A stretch of 64,000 nt of DNA from NCBI RefSeq assembly GCF_958450345.1, contig NC_088780.1, positions 119,054,226 through 119,118,225 on the forward strand. The letters run 5' to 3'. Shown piece after piece: positions 11,761 to 23,140 of this stretch. This DNA comes from Calliphora vicina. Taxonomy: Eukaryota; Arthropoda; Insecta; Diptera; Calliphoridae. Every line of letters begins with the position of its first letter. Position 1 is the first letter of the stretch. The translations under genes were made by a program, and so were the position numbers. The notes under the pieces are model-generated. The model did no database searches. It had not been told where the DNA came from and saw nothing but the letters and a program-made list of their open reading frames with translations.

Positions 11761-12439
11761 TTAATACAAGTATAAGTTTTTTTTGGCTCAATCTTTACTT
11801 TCATTTATTCATTAACCAAATACAAAACCTATTTAGTGTAGGGTTCAACCCAATACCATTCTCCCCACACAACGCATTTTTGTAAATGTTCCACATAAGT
11901 ATTTTTCCATTTATTTACCTTTTTGCATTTTTGAAAACTAACCTTTAAAATATGGACCGATATTGATATGGTGGTTACAAATTTGGCCAGATTTCATATT
12001 AATTTTATTTGTGCAAAATCAAACAAAACATAATTAAACAATTAGAAGTCATAGATCATAGAAACTCAAGTTTCATTTAGAGGTTATTAAAACCGATTAC
12101 ATGTCGGGTTAAATCCATTGGGACAAAGATATTGCCACAAACATATCACTTAAGTATTACTGGGAATCCTTTAACCAAAATACTGAAGGTATTCGGTTAT
12201 TTTAGGTTGGTCACTGGTAGTGAACTATATTCCATAAAAAATATATTTTGTAACAGAGATTATTTTACTTTTTTTGTTTACTATTGTACAATATATTAGT
12301 TGTATTTTTACTAACGTTTTATTAACTTTATTTTGTCAATTAGCTGTTTGCGTGGCATATAAAAACACATTTGTGTTTTGTTTTGAAAGAAAAAAACATA
12401 TACATAATATATATATATAGTAATATATAGTGTATATAT
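11761..12439. other. AT-rich stretch without a gene
   Basis: No coding region, repeat terminus or promoter that I can support. A short TATATA microsatellite lies near 12405-12435. Confidence 0.4.
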
Positions 12440-12914
12440 GTATAAACATATATTTTAAAGACCACTTTAATCACCAACCAAGTCATTGCCACATGACAAG
12501 TAGACTTGATTTGAAGATCCTCGATAGTTGAGGGACAATTATGTCGCCTCATTTTTGTAGAAAGCATTGAAAAATTCCATCATTTAATGGGCCAAATTTA
12601 GATAGCGCCCACATTACCCGCTCTAAACCAAACCGGCTTTTGGATATTGAGGGAACTCACATTTCGGTGATTTAGCCGAATAGCATCCGGGAGATTATCA
12701 ATATTCTCGCAATAGCTACGTCACGTTGATATTTTTGATCTCCTGATTTAACTATTATATTCGGCAAGAGCCGTTTTGTATGTGATCCAGTCACCTGTAT
12801 GTTTAGGTCTGTTGAATAATCTTCTTGCCTCCGCCCTTGATTTCTCATTTCCATTGTACCACAACCAGGGTACATTCCTCTTCTGCCATATATTAAATTC
12901 CTATTAAAATCCAA
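12440..12914 (-). pseudogene. Non-LTR retrotransposon (Jockey-type) reverse transcriptase fragment
   Basis: Read on the minus strand with two or three frame changes, the sequence gives RRLFNRPKHTGDWITYKTAL, then RSKIST.RSYCENIDNLPDA, then VMWALSKFGPLNDGIFQCFL and QLSRIFKSTCHVA. This is the order seen at the start of the reverse transcriptase of Jockey-clade elements: a W.TYK...AEYN linker, the WR.YCE.I segment, then the first RT block (A...F.P..SPGPDGI, here with the SPG part lost). In-frame stops and deletions make it a 5'-truncated or internally broken relic. It ends just downstream of the first small peritrophin-like gene. Confidence 0.7.
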
Positions 12915-12974
12915 GGAGTGTTACACATATAAATGTAAACTAATTACACCATTTTTAAATATATTTTTTTACTT

Positions 12975-12980
12975 TTTATT
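12975..12980 (-). terminator. Poly(A) signal AATAAA of the 13-kb gene
   Basis: AATAAA on the minus strand (TTTATT on plus), 13 nt after the stop codon of the peritrophin-like gene. Confidence 0.7.
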
Positions 12981-12993
12981 CATGATATTAAAA

Positions 12994-13352
12994 TTAAGCA
13001 ACAGTAGGGGGATTCTCAGGTTTCTTCCAGACATAATTTGGCCAAGGGATACACGCCTTCAACAAATGCATATAGGCCTCACCCTTAGGACAGTCCAGCT
13101 CCAAAGCAACTTCATTTAATTTTTCACAATACCAGTATTTGGAGGGATCCCAATGATGGGGATAGGTGTGACCAACCTCAGAGGGATCACGGCAAGCAGA
13201 TTGACCAGCAATAGCCAAAACACTGGTAACAGCCAAGGAGGCCAAGAATCCCAAGCAAATTACTAAAAAGTGATAACAAAAATATAAACAAATAATTAAA
13301 AAAAATCTTGAAATGTGTATACTTAGGTATATGAAAACTTACAGTATTTCAT
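12994..13352 (-). CDS. Peritrophin-15-like small secreted protein, copy A (two exons)
   Basis: Predicted secreted chitin-binding protein of 92 residues, minus strand. Exon 1 is 13352-13343 (ATGAAATACT) and exon 2 is 13262-12994, separated by an 80-nt GT-AG intron in phase 1. The signal peptide is about residues 1-22 (MKYLICLGFLASLAVTSVLA). The mature part has four cysteines at 27, 49, 61 and 74 (C-x21-C-x11-C-x12-C), with DPSKYWYC and an aromatic W-P-N-Y-V-W tail. This matches CBM14 positions C1, C3, C4 and C5, while C2 (here Pro43) and C6 are absent. Known role of the family: binding chitin in peritrophic matrix or cuticle; for this gene that is inference. The start was chosen because its 10-nt exon, donor and promoter are all shared with the copy at 30.9 kb, its closest paralog. 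The ORF is intact and has TATA and poly(A) signals. Confidence 0.9.
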
Positions 13353-13417
13353 ATTATATTTTACTAGTATTGAAAGATGCCAAGAAAGCTCTGTGCTGAA
13401 ATAACAGCAAAGGCATG

Positions 13418-13425
13418 TTTTTATA
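13418..13425 (-). promoter_or_regulatory. TATA box of copy A
   Basis: TATAAAAA on the minus strand, 66 nt upstream of the ATG. An AGCACAGA motif begins 28 nt downstream of the TATA box, exactly as in the paralog at 30.84 kb. It probably marks the transcription start. Confidence 0.75.
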
Positions 13426-14400
13426 GACGATTTTATTTAGGAAATTGAAAATACCTTTTTTATATAACATTGTTTTATAGCCATATCTGTAATAACAAAA
13501 TGAAGTTTCGAGAAATACTTTTTTATTACCCAACCCAAAATGTATATGATTAGATAAGAGCCAATAAATAATTTCAGAGTGCCGAAACAAGCCTGCATTG
13601 CGCTTGAAATATATATGCGGTTACTAAATCAAAATATGTACATATGAACAATCCAAAATGAAATGTCTAAGAACAAAATAAAAAATTTCTAGTTTTAATG
13701 CACCAAATATTTCGAAAACAATATATAAAATTCAAGTGCTAAATCATTAGTTTGACGTTAAAAGGGTAAATATTAAAAATTCTCCATAATGTTTCCTACC
13801 AACTTATATATTATTGCACCATGTAGTACAATAAGTAAAATAAGAGAAAAATAATAAAGATTCTCAAAAATATAAACGAAATCCAAGCAAATTTTGTTTT
13901 ATTGACAATATGGAATTCCATATGTATCGAATACATGTCCCAAAACATATTAAATTCATACCGTGTGACCACCATTTTACAAACTACCCAAAATCAACAC
14001 TTTTGTTTGCATACTATTTTTACTATTTTCCAATATTTTGTTTACTTTTTGTATTGAAATTTTCAAAACATAGTAAACTAAGTAGTAAAATCTAGCAAGC
14101 AAATCAACAGGCCAAATGATTCGTCCTCTGATATATTGAAATTCCATATAATTCAAGATGTTTAGGTTAAATCTTACTAATAATTCACTTAAATCTTAGT
14201 AATGATTTTACCAAACATTTGAAATAAATTTTATGTATGAATTTTACTTACAAAATAAGCTGAACAATTATGAGAACTTGACGAAAAGAGTACTTATTAC
14301 TCTACTAGAAAAAGTACTTAATATAACCCCCATATTTTTGATGATAGTGGGTATTCACCAGTGAGTTGATCTACAAAATAATGTATTTCTTAATACATTA
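13426..14400. other. Intergenic, nothing recognised
   Basis: AT-rich DNA upstream of copy A. No gene, terminal repeat or motif that I can support. Confidence 0.4.
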
Positions 14401-14990
14401 TTATACCCTTCACCTTCGTGAGAAGGGTATAAATAAGTATGTCATTCCGTTTGTAATTTCCACAATATAATTTTCTTATTGATAGCGGAGTCGATTAAGC
14501 CATGTCCGTCCGTGGATATCTTCGGGATTCAAATCTTCAATAATACTGTCAGACATGCGAGAAGTTTCCTATTTAAAATCAGCAAAATCGGTTCACAAAT
14601 GGCTGAGATATGAGGAAAAAACCAGGACAACCTTGATTTTTGACCTATATCTGGATTACTAAGTCATTAATATAGACAATATGGATATCCAATGATAGAT
14701 ATTTCAAAGACCTTTGCAACGACGTATATAAGACCATAGTAAGTTGGACCTACAATGGTTCAAAATCTGAAAAAATATATTTTAAGCCGAATTTTTTAAA
14801 AAAAAATTTTAAAATTTAAAAAAATTAAAATAACAATTCGAAAAACAAAAAATTTCCAAAAAAAATGAAAAAAAACAACTTTGGAAAAATAAATATTTTT
14901 ACCTAAAAATATTTAAAATTTGTCTTTTGAAGTATAATTTGGTGAAGGGTATATAAGATTCGGCACAGCCGAATATAGCTCTATTACTAG
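14401..14990. repeat. Dispersed TTATACCCTTCACC repeat
   Basis: Begins TTATACCCTTCACCTTCGTG and ends with GGTGAAGGGTATATAAGATT followed by a small hairpin, CGGCACAGCCG. The two ends are partly inverted. This layout is common to interspersed non-coding repeats in flies. I cannot assign it to a superfamily from sequence alone. It separates copies A and B of the peritrophin-like genes. Confidence 0.6.
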
Positions 14991-15348
14991 TTTTTTAATT
15001 ACATTTATTTGTTGTAAGTGTAGTTTCTGCTGGGATGTTTAATCATTCCTGACTACTACAAAACGACAAATTATAAAGCTACGTAGTATACTTTTTGGGT
15101 ATTTAATGTTTTCTACATATGAAATTTCCGGATTTATCGAACTAGGTTAACTGAAAAAACGGGTTTCGAAAAAAGGAAAATATTCGGTTAACCAATAAAC
15201 CAGTTTTTGAAAAAGTCGTATTTTTATAAACACTACTAGTTAATCTTATCAATATTTTGTTGTACTCTTTTAATTGTTAAATTATGTTTTGTCTGAATTT
15301 GAAAAAATAAAAAAAAGTAATGCAATTGTTTTCATGTCTGGGAATTAC
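14991..15348. other. Short intergenic region upstream of copy B
   Basis: No gene. 15125-15215 contains CGGTTAACC-type sequence resembling ends of hAT-like repeats elsewhere in the window. Confidence 0.35.
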
Positions 15349-15373
15349 TATAAAACATAGTCAAATTTGTCAC
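15349..15373 (+). promoter_or_regulatory. TATA box and conserved promoter element of copy B
   Basis: TATAAAA at 15349-15355, then CAAATTTGTCAC at 15362-15373. The same two elements with the same 13-nt offset occur at 24126 and 24139 before copy C. A shared CATATCAATATC follows in both. Confidence 0.75.
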
Positions 15374-15417
15374 ACCATATCAATATCACTTCATATTTTA
15401 AAAGTTATTTTTCAAAA

Positions 15418-15773
15418 ATGCAAAAAGGTAAATAAATGGAAATATACTTACATACATAAAATTTACAAAATGGTTTTATGACTTTACAGTATCATTGGTT
15501 GTCCTGTTGGCTGTAGTCGCCTTCGCTTCGGCTACATACATTCAGCCCCACTTTGAACCCCAAGATATTTATGCTGAGCCCAACTGCGCCGTTGTCAATG
15601 ATCATAGCCGCATGTTCCGTGATATTTCCGATCCCACTCACTACTGGGTATGCCCAGAGGCTCAAGCCAAAGCTGATTACATTCAATGTCCTCCCAATGA
15701 GGCCTTCATGGAACATTTACAAAAATGTGTTGTATGGGAAGAATGGAAGTGGGTTGAACCTTACACTAAATAA
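15418..15773 (+). CDS. Peritrophin-like small secreted protein, copy B (two exons)
   Basis: Predicted secreted protein of 97 residues. Exon 1 is 15418-15427 (ATGCAAAAAG) and exon 2 is 15490-15773, with a 62-nt GT-AG intron in phase 1. The signal peptide is about residues 1-18 (MQKVSLVVLLAVVAFASA). Four cysteines at 36, 58, 70 and 83 have the same C-x21-C-x11-C-x12-C spacing as copies A and D. Shared landmarks are DPTHYWVC, NEAFM and a Trp-rich tail (VVWEEWKWVEPYTK). It fits a CBM14-like chitin-binding fold without C2 and C6, acting outside the cell, probably at a chitinous lining (inference). It is almost identical to copy C, including promoter and intron position, so the two arose by duplication. 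Intact, with TATA and poly(A) signals. The long minus-strand frame across exon 2 is a shadow. Confidence 0.9.
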
Positions 15774-15792
15774 GTTCTGTGTTTATCTGATG

Positions 15793-15798
15793 AATAAA
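15793..15798 (+). terminator. Poly(A) signal AATAAA of copy B
   Basis: AATAAA 19 nt after the stop codon, followed by a second overlapping AATAAA. Confidence 0.7.
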
Positions 15799-17412
15799 TA
15801 AATGATTATTTTTGTATAGTAAATGTATTGTGTTTGAATCGCTGTGAAAATTTAAGATAGCTTTAAGTCATTATAAACCTCTCTAATCAAATGTTTAAGG
15901 TAAGTTTTTTCATTTCTAAAATCATAACTTTTGAACTAAATGAGATAATCAAAAAATTTAGAAGGCAAATGATAGATCAACCTATGAAATGAGTGTTTGA
16001 AAAGGGTAGGTGGTTACTTATGGGTTAGCAATGTTGAAATTTTTGGAAAAAACTATTTTATGGGAAGTAAAATAAAATATTTTTTTAAAATTTTTGATTT
16101 TTTATGTTTCTTAAAATTTAAAATATTTCCAGAAAAGATTTAAAAAAATTGCATTAGGTAAAGGAATAATCAGAGAACTTACTTTGAAAATATGGCAAAT
16201 ATAGAAATTTATATTTTTTTATTTTCCACCATCAAATATGAGAAATATTGTAAAAATGGACAAACACAAAGCACCACTGTGCGACGGCCATTTCAAAAAA
16301 TCAAAGCGTATATCGAAAACGCATATCAAACAAATTGAAAAATAATATTTAATTTTACAAAACATTAAAACCTACTTCTACAAAGGGTAAAATAGCAATT
16401 GCAAATTTTTCAAAAATTAAATAAACTTAAGGTGATCTTGACAAGTACTTAAATGTACCCACATATGAATGGATATTTATTTAATAAAAAACACCACAAA
16501 CATATTTAATACATTTAAGTGTAACAACAAATCATCTTACAACAATGAAAAATGACGATGAAATATTATTCAATATCATTTCATTTAATTTAGCAACTTT
16601 AAATCACTTCATCATGCACAATACTACTCGTAATATTAAATAATATTTAATTTCTTCTTCAAACTACATACATATTTATGTTCGTTAAAATCGTTTATTG
16701 TATTCAAACTTAAAGGCAACAAATATTATATTGATTTCTTCACAAATCATTAGCAAGCGGACAGATACATATACATACTTCAAAATTTCACTTTCAATAT
16801 TTCGAAGTGGCTTCTTATAACAGTTTTTTGAAAAAAAACAACCTTTATTTTGTTAAAATGTTTTCATTTATTTAAGTCTATAAATTTTTATCATTTAACT
16901 GTATTTAAGTTTTTTACTTTATTTTCTTTAATTTCATAAATAAAAGATGCTGAGTAATTTTATTTTAAGCGGGCACCTGAGCTAGGTTATAGATTCATTG
17001 TTAATCATAGTTACCTACAAATTATTGTGCCTCATTTAGTGAACATTAATTTGTTGTTTTTGTTTTTTTTATTGTGTTTTCTATATTTTCAAAAGTTCAA
17101 GTGCACCATTTTTACAATCAATAAATATGATTGTAGACACGTTTTACAAGTATGTACTTGTGTATGTGGCGTGTGTGTAAATTACATTTGTAAGAGTATC
17201 TATCCGATTTATTACATAAATTTCATTGCACGGTTACGAATACGTTTTGGTGTTATTGCGACACATTGATAAAACACTTGTAAATATTGGTACTTTGAGA
17301 AAATTATGTAATATTTCTTAGTGTGGTTAAATATCTAAGACATATTTTGAGGCAATGCTTGAAGAGATACAAATGACATCAAAATCAAAAATAACTATGT
17401 ATAAGTAAAAAT
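15799..17412. other. Intergenic, nothing recognised
   Basis: AT-rich DNA. A short TGTG-rich run lies near 17150-17180. No gene or element terminus was found. The 17027-17269 open frame is low-complexity and has no motif. Confidence 0.4.
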
Positions 17413-18065
17413 ACAGTGGTATTCAGATGTTTAGGCAGCAATATTAAAATCGATGTCTTCCGATCGGGATGAAATTTGCACCGAGGTTAGACCTATTGGA
17501 TAGTAATTCAGACACAATTTTTCAACAAAATCGGTTAAGAACTCTCGGAGTTAGTTTGATTTTTCTCATCCATGTAACTAATTACCTATAGCTCTTTAAA
17601 CAAATTTAAAAAAAAAATTTTAATATTTTTTTTCCGAAATCCAAAAACTTTTTTGACTTTTTTTTCCAAAATGGGCCCTCTTTTTTTTCTTAAAAAATAA
17701 ATTAGATATTTTCCTTGAGGACCTATTTGGTCGCGTAGTGGGATGCAACTTCGATATCTATCAAAAAAAATTTGTTGTAATTCTTTTTGAATTTTGACTT
17801 TTTTTGCAAAATCAAAAACTTTGTTGACTTTTTTTCAAAATGGTCCCTCTTTTTAATTTTTTGCTCAACAGAAAGCTCAGATATTTTCCTTGAAGACCTA
17901 TTTAGTAGCTTAGTGGGATGCAAGTGGGATATCTATCAAAATAAATGTTTTGCAACTCAAAATATGGAATTTTTGACTTTTTTTGCAAAATCTATTTTTT
18001 TTAAAATGGGCCCTTTTATTAATTTTTTTTCGCACAAAAGAAAGCTTGGGTCTATTCCTTGTAAG
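17413..18065. repeat. Degenerate copy of the 57.6-kb MITE family
   Basis: AAATCGATGTCTTCCGATCG and the downstream GATGAAATTTGCACC match the terminal region of the element at 57630-58270. After that come repeated blocks of the TTTAGTAGCTTAGTGGGATG type, with runs of T, as in that element and at 32511-33362. The outer terminus and the right end are not preserved. Confidence 0.6.
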
Positions 18066-18486
18066 TGGCCAAAAAACCGGTTTCCGGTTTAACCGAAAAG
18101 GTGTGTTTTTGAAAAAACCGGTTTTGATTTTTATCTTTTAAAAAAAACCGATTATCCGGTTTCGGTTTTTGTCTTCAAAAAACCGGTTAACCGGTTTATA
18201 TTAAATTTTTATTCTATATAAAAAATACGCAAATTTAAAATTTTTGAATTCTTTAGGCAATTATTTTATATATTTTACGAATTATTGTCAAATGCTATAA
18301 TTTTCTATAAAATTAAAATATGCTTAAATGAGCTTTTGAAAATATATTTCATTAAAACCGATTAACCGTCTTACAAAAACCGGCTTTTCAAAAAATCGAA
18401 ATGTTAAAGAAAACCGAAACCGGTCGAGTTTATAAAGATGAAAAAACCGGTTGACCGGTTTTCGATTTCGGTTTTGAATACTCTAA
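18066..18486. repeat. AACCGGTT-rich element, probably hAT-derived
   Basis: Many copies of AACCGGTTT in both orientations at the two sides of an AT-rich centre. The right side ends GTTTTGAATACTCTA, which resembles the GAATACCCTA terminus of the hAT-type elements at 41767-42837 and 61678-62491. No clear target duplication was found. Confidence 0.5.
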
Positions 18487-18768
18487 TGCCCACATTTTAA
18501 AAATAACTTAGGGCCTAATTTTGTAAATCACGTCAATGCGCAATATGATATTTTTGTTGGTACTATTTCAAGTTGCATCAAAAAGGCACCATGTATCGAA
18601 TCTTCTTAGTCTTGTTTAGCCAGGGTAAATTAATGGAAATAGTTTGGTAATATTCCTACAAAATGGTTATTTGAATGTAGTTAAAGATCCATTTTCAACA
18701 TGTTTGAAAAACTGCATCTTGATTTACATACATATAAAGACTGATTGAATTTTTTAATATATTGTACA

Positions 18769-19565
18769 TAGAGATGCCAAACGGGGAATCCCGTTCCCGA
18801 AAATCCCGGGATTTTCGGAATTTCCTCAATCTCGAAGCCCGGCAGTTTTTAATTTTAAATCCCGGCAGTTTAAATTTAAAATAGGGGAAATTGGCATTTT
18901 TGTGTGCCTTTTTCATTCATTTTGACATTCTACATGCCCGAATATCGCAAAGTGATGTTCAGCAAAGTTGTTAAGCTCAACTTCTGCTACAATATAGTTA
19001 ATAAAGGAAAACGGTATTTTTGGTTTTCCTTGAGTGGAGCTCTAGAAAATCAATTCTTCACCTTTTTTTGTAAGTTATCTAACAAAACTCAATTTAAATC
19101 CTCTTCAAATGAAATTGATTTGATCTCAGATGGGGAGCTCGAACAAAATGAAAATATTGCGATTGCTAAAAGGCTTAATATCTTAAATGTAAAAAACCCA
19201 AATAACAATAACGAAACCAAATTATAATGTAGATTTGCAACTTGCAAAAGAAATAGATAATTTTATTTCTGAAGGAACAAGAGGAAAATACTTGCAAATT
19301 TGTTATAAGTATAAGTTTTTATAGTATAAGTTTTTTTTACTAAGGTACTGTTTTTTACCAGTATGTACATTAGGCTAGGTCGATTTTTTTCATAAAAATC
19401 GTATAGCAGAAACGCATTCTACGGAAAATTCTAAGAAATTTTCCCCAAGAAACCATAGGTCTAAAATCAAATCCTATCTTGCGCATTTCGACTTTTATTT
19501 TCGGGATTCTTTACCAAATTCCGAACCCCGGGATTTTTAAAAATCAGTCCCGATTAGCATCTCTA
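18769..19565 (+). mobile_element. Non-autonomous hAT element, copy 2, with perfect 8-bp target duplication
   Basis: Element of 797 bp with inverted termini TAGAGATGCCAAACGGGG and CCCGATTAGCATCTCTA. It is flanked on both sides by ATTGTACA (18761-18768 and 19566-19573). The 8-bp duplication and TAGAGATGC ends are typical of hAT transposons. Inside, 18904-19227 is an open frame of 107 codons (with FKSSSNEIDLISDGELEQNE), followed in another frame by LQLAKEIDNFISEGTRGKYL, remnants of a transposase-like protein. An inserted or shared stretch at about 19372-19500 matches the family at 39700-40367. The inverted relative is at 1168-1971. Confidence 0.85.
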
Positions 19566-19573
19566 ATTGTACA

Positions 19574-21120
19574 TGATGAGTTTCTATGATTTTTATTTAA
19601 AAATGTTAACTTCAAATATATGCATATAAAATAAACCACATTTTACCAATATTACACACAAGCCTATCTGCATTTTGTAAAAAATATAGTTCAAGATCAA
19701 ATTTTCTTTAATGATCCCATTTCAAAAAAAAACTTCCACTTATATAGTTTATCTGTTAACCATAAACTTAACGAATTTTGTGGTCAAAACATAATTTAGT
19801 TTGTGATGTATTTATGATTTATCATCTAATTTAATAATTTATTTATATGTTTTTTCTTCTCTTATCTCTTTTTAGGTAAGTCATTATTGATTCATACCAT
19901 CGTGTTACAAAATTACAAATACTTGTTAATGCTTTGCGCCATAACCATTAATCAGTAATACTTGTAAGTACTTTAATGGATTTTTTTAATGTACTTATTC
20001 ATATCATAATCATAGAAAAACTTATTGTAAATAAAAGAATTTGTTGTAAAAGAAAAAAGTAAAAATCAAATGTCATGCATTAAAAATTAGAGCTTACTTT
20101 TTTTGTTTCTTTTAATGATGCATTTATATATATATAGAAAAAAACACCTTGGGTCATCCGATATTGACCATATTCAGTAAATACATAACCTTTGGAGTTC
20201 TTTGGATATTTTAATTTTTATTGTTTGAAATTTTTAAAAAAAAATCCAAAAATTTTTTTTGGGCTTTAACTTTAAATATCCTAATCTTATGTAGCTCATA
20301 TTGGATTTTATTGATTTAAGATAAATTTAAAAGATAATTATAGACTACATAACAAAATAATGTCGCGATACATTCCTGATGCTGGACTATATAATAAATA
20401 GTTTTATTTAAATTACAAAAAGATGGCTGAAAATAATCTCTGTTTAAGGTTTGTTTGGTATTGAAAATGGGCAATATCAGTCCACGATTTCATCTAGACC
20501 GCAAACAAATGTCCCCCCGGAATACTTTTTGACCGGTCATAAATATGTTGATTATGCTGCAATTCCGACAAAATTTTCCATAAATTAGTTCTAAGCAATT
20601 AGCTCTGCAATTATACTGTAAATGTAAAGTTTGTCGAAAATCGGGCAACAATTGTTCCTAGTCCCCACACAAGATAATTTTATAAAATTAAAAGGTAACA
20701 CTCGCTTTCTAAAGACTGAGACAGCTATACGATTGCAGTAATATGCCAAGACTGGCACTTAACGTTTCTTTAAAATAAATACAAATATTAATATTATGTA
20801 TTAACATTAAAGTTACACTATCTCTATATAAAACATATTAATTATACGTTTGATATTTGATCCATAGTGTTGTAACTTTAACAAAACTCTTACAATAATT
20901 ATGACAAGTCCGGCGGCGCTTGTTGAACAATTTAAAACACATTTAATGATGTTTGATTTGTTAAAATAACGGAGTTTGACTTTAAAATATTTAAGAGAAA
21001 TATAAATAAATTTAAATATTTATAATTACTCTTATATGATTAGTTGAATAATTAATATGACCGCAAATGGGAAGTTTTGAATAAAACTACTAAGAGTGCT
21101 ATATACCTTAAAATTTTTTT
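19574..21120. other. Intergenic with one dispersed repeat block
   Basis: No gene. About 20140-20660 looks like a dispersed repeat, with GGGTCATCCGATATTGACC at one side and GGGCAATATCAGTCCACG plus CAAATGTCCCCCCGGAATAC at the other. No termini could be fixed. The rest is AT-rich. Confidence 0.4.
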
Positions 21121-22421
21121 AGTTTTTATACCCTACACCACCATAGTGGGGAGGGTATAATGCGTTTGTGCAGATGTTTGTAACGCCCAAAAATATTAGT
21201 CTAACACCCACCTTAAAGTATACCGATCGACTTAGAATCACTTTCTGAGTCGATTAAACAATAGCCTCCATAAATGTTTAATTTATATATGTATCTACAC
21301 AAATTTCGCTCCAAATAAGTTGTATATGTACAAAATTCATGTCACCAAATTTTGTTACGATCGGTCCATAATTAGTCATAGCTCCCATATAGACCCGCTT
21401 CCGAAAATCACTTTAACGTGCTTAAATCACTTAAAAATGTTGGTATACACACAAAATTCAACATAAATAACTTTCATATAGATATAAATCACACGACCTA
21501 ATTTCATGGTGATCGGTTCATAATTGGTCATAGCTCCCATATAAGGCCCACTTCCGAAAATCACTCACGAATATATATTATTGATATTTTAAAAGACAAA
21601 TATTTTTACACATTTTTTTGGGAAAAAGCTATCTTTTTGGGACGCACAGTAGGGAAGAACAAACCTTTTTGAAATAAATCTGGCATTTCTAAACGGCTGC
21701 ACATAGGCCTGGCGAGCCACTTTTTTTGGCCAAAACTAAAATATTCACTAATATACATGAATTCAAACCAAAGATACAATTAATAACGAAAAAAACATAA
21801 ATTTTATTAAGTTTTTAATAATTTTTTTTTCTTGTTTTATTAGTATAATAAATTTAACTTTCCTAACAATTAATTTCAATGAATATATCAATAATGTTTT
21901 AATTAGGAATTTAGTATCTTAAATTTAAAACCTATTAAAATAAAATTTTGTATTTCCAAAAATTAATTTAAATAATAATATGATTTCATTGGATCATAAT
22001 ATGATTTAATTGGGTCATAATTATGATTACTTTGGGTCATATTATGATTGATTTATATCATAATATGATTATTTCAGAACATATTATGATTTATTTGTAT
22101 CATATGATTAAATCCAATTTCGGGAAAACATTTGTATGGGGCTATGTGAAATAATGGACCGATTTCAGACACTTTAAACAGTCTTCGTCATTTGGCTGAA
22201 AAAATTGTATATACCCAATTTTATCGAAATATCTTCAAAATTTCGACCAGGACTTTGAGCACAAAGACGGTAGGACGGACGTGGTTTAATCGACTCAAAA
22301 AGTGATTCTTAGTCGATCGGTATATTTTAAGGTGGATGTTGGCCTAATATTTTTGGACTTTACAAACATCAGCACGAACGCATTTTACCCTCCCCGCTAT
22401 TTTGGTGTAGGGTATAAAAAT
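21121..22421. mobile_element. Element with about 140-bp inverted ends
   Basis: Starts TTTTTATACCCTACACCACC and ends with the complement (GGTGTAGGGTATAAAAA). The match continues inward for about 140 bp, through TATACCGATCGACT and TGAGTCGATTAAAC at both sides. There is no transposase open frame. Between the arms lie stretches such as GACCCGCTTCCGAAAATCAC shared with 59930-60370, 61490-62996 and 6713-6845. It is a dispersed non-coding family. The class is uncertain because no target duplication was found. Confidence 0.65.
21974..22110. repeat. Tandem array of palindromic TCATAATATGATT units
   Basis: At least five units of about 26 bp, each centred on AATCATAATATGATT or a close variant, spaced by short TTGGG- or TTTAT-type linkers. 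Each unit is nearly its own reverse complement. It lies inside the element at 21121-22421. Confidence 0.7.
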
Positions 22422-22968
22422 GTAAAAATATTCCACATTTTTCGAAAAATTACCGACAAAGAAACTAGGATACATACATAGAACTAATGCTAGACATCAA
22501 ACAAAAAAAAATATTGTTTAAACTTTACAATATACCTGTACCCTTTACATTGGAATACGGGAAACGAGTTTTTTGGTGGATGAGAATATATTTTATATTT
22601 GGTCAAGGACAGGAGTTTGCACGTCTTACCAATTCATAGAAATAAGGTTTGGTGATGTTTCTGCTTTGGTGTTAATCCGCTGGAACAAATCAATGGTATT
22701 AAGACCTCCTGACTTAAAATATGGGCAATTCCACGAGAAGGACTACCACGTGTGAAAAAAAAACCATTCAAACTTTTTTCAAGACGATTTGAATAGGAGA
22801 AAACACTAAAATGTTTTTATGTGAAAGTATTTAGAGCTTATTACAACATTTTAAGGGCAAACATTATAGATTAAACTGACTATATTTAATTTTTTAATGT
22901 TTTAGGTATGTTTTAGTCTAAAATAGCGACGAAAACTAAGCTCCCAACAAATACTTATTTAATCAATG
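22422..22968. other. Intergenic with one MITE end
   Basis: No gene. 22720-22790 begins TATGGGCAATTCCACGAG and matches, inverted, the right end of the MITE at 47373-48146. It is a solitary, truncated end. The 22573-22755 open frame has no motif. Confidence 0.5.
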
Positions 22969-23140
22969 CACAAGGTCTCCTATCATGTCATATTGTCAAA
23001 ATGTCCTAATATTTCACAATGGTTTCAAAATGTTGTTATTGCCTTTCAAGCAAAAAAAATATACTCTTTATGCTATGTTTATTGTGTTATCGTGAATTAT
23101 TAGGATATTATGACAATATGACATGATAGGAGACCTTGTG
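22969..23140. mobile_element. Short MITE with near-perfect inverted arms
   Basis: The left arm starts CACAAGGTCTCCTATCATGT and the right arm ends with its exact complement (ACATGATAGGAGACCTTGTG). The match runs about 45 bp inward on each side with few mismatches. One further end of this family is at about 61384-61425. No coding capacity. Confidence 0.75.

Noticed and set aside
15553..15801. Second plus-strand frames inside copies B and C
   Set aside because: Out-of-frame shadows conserved only because the two genes are recent duplicates.
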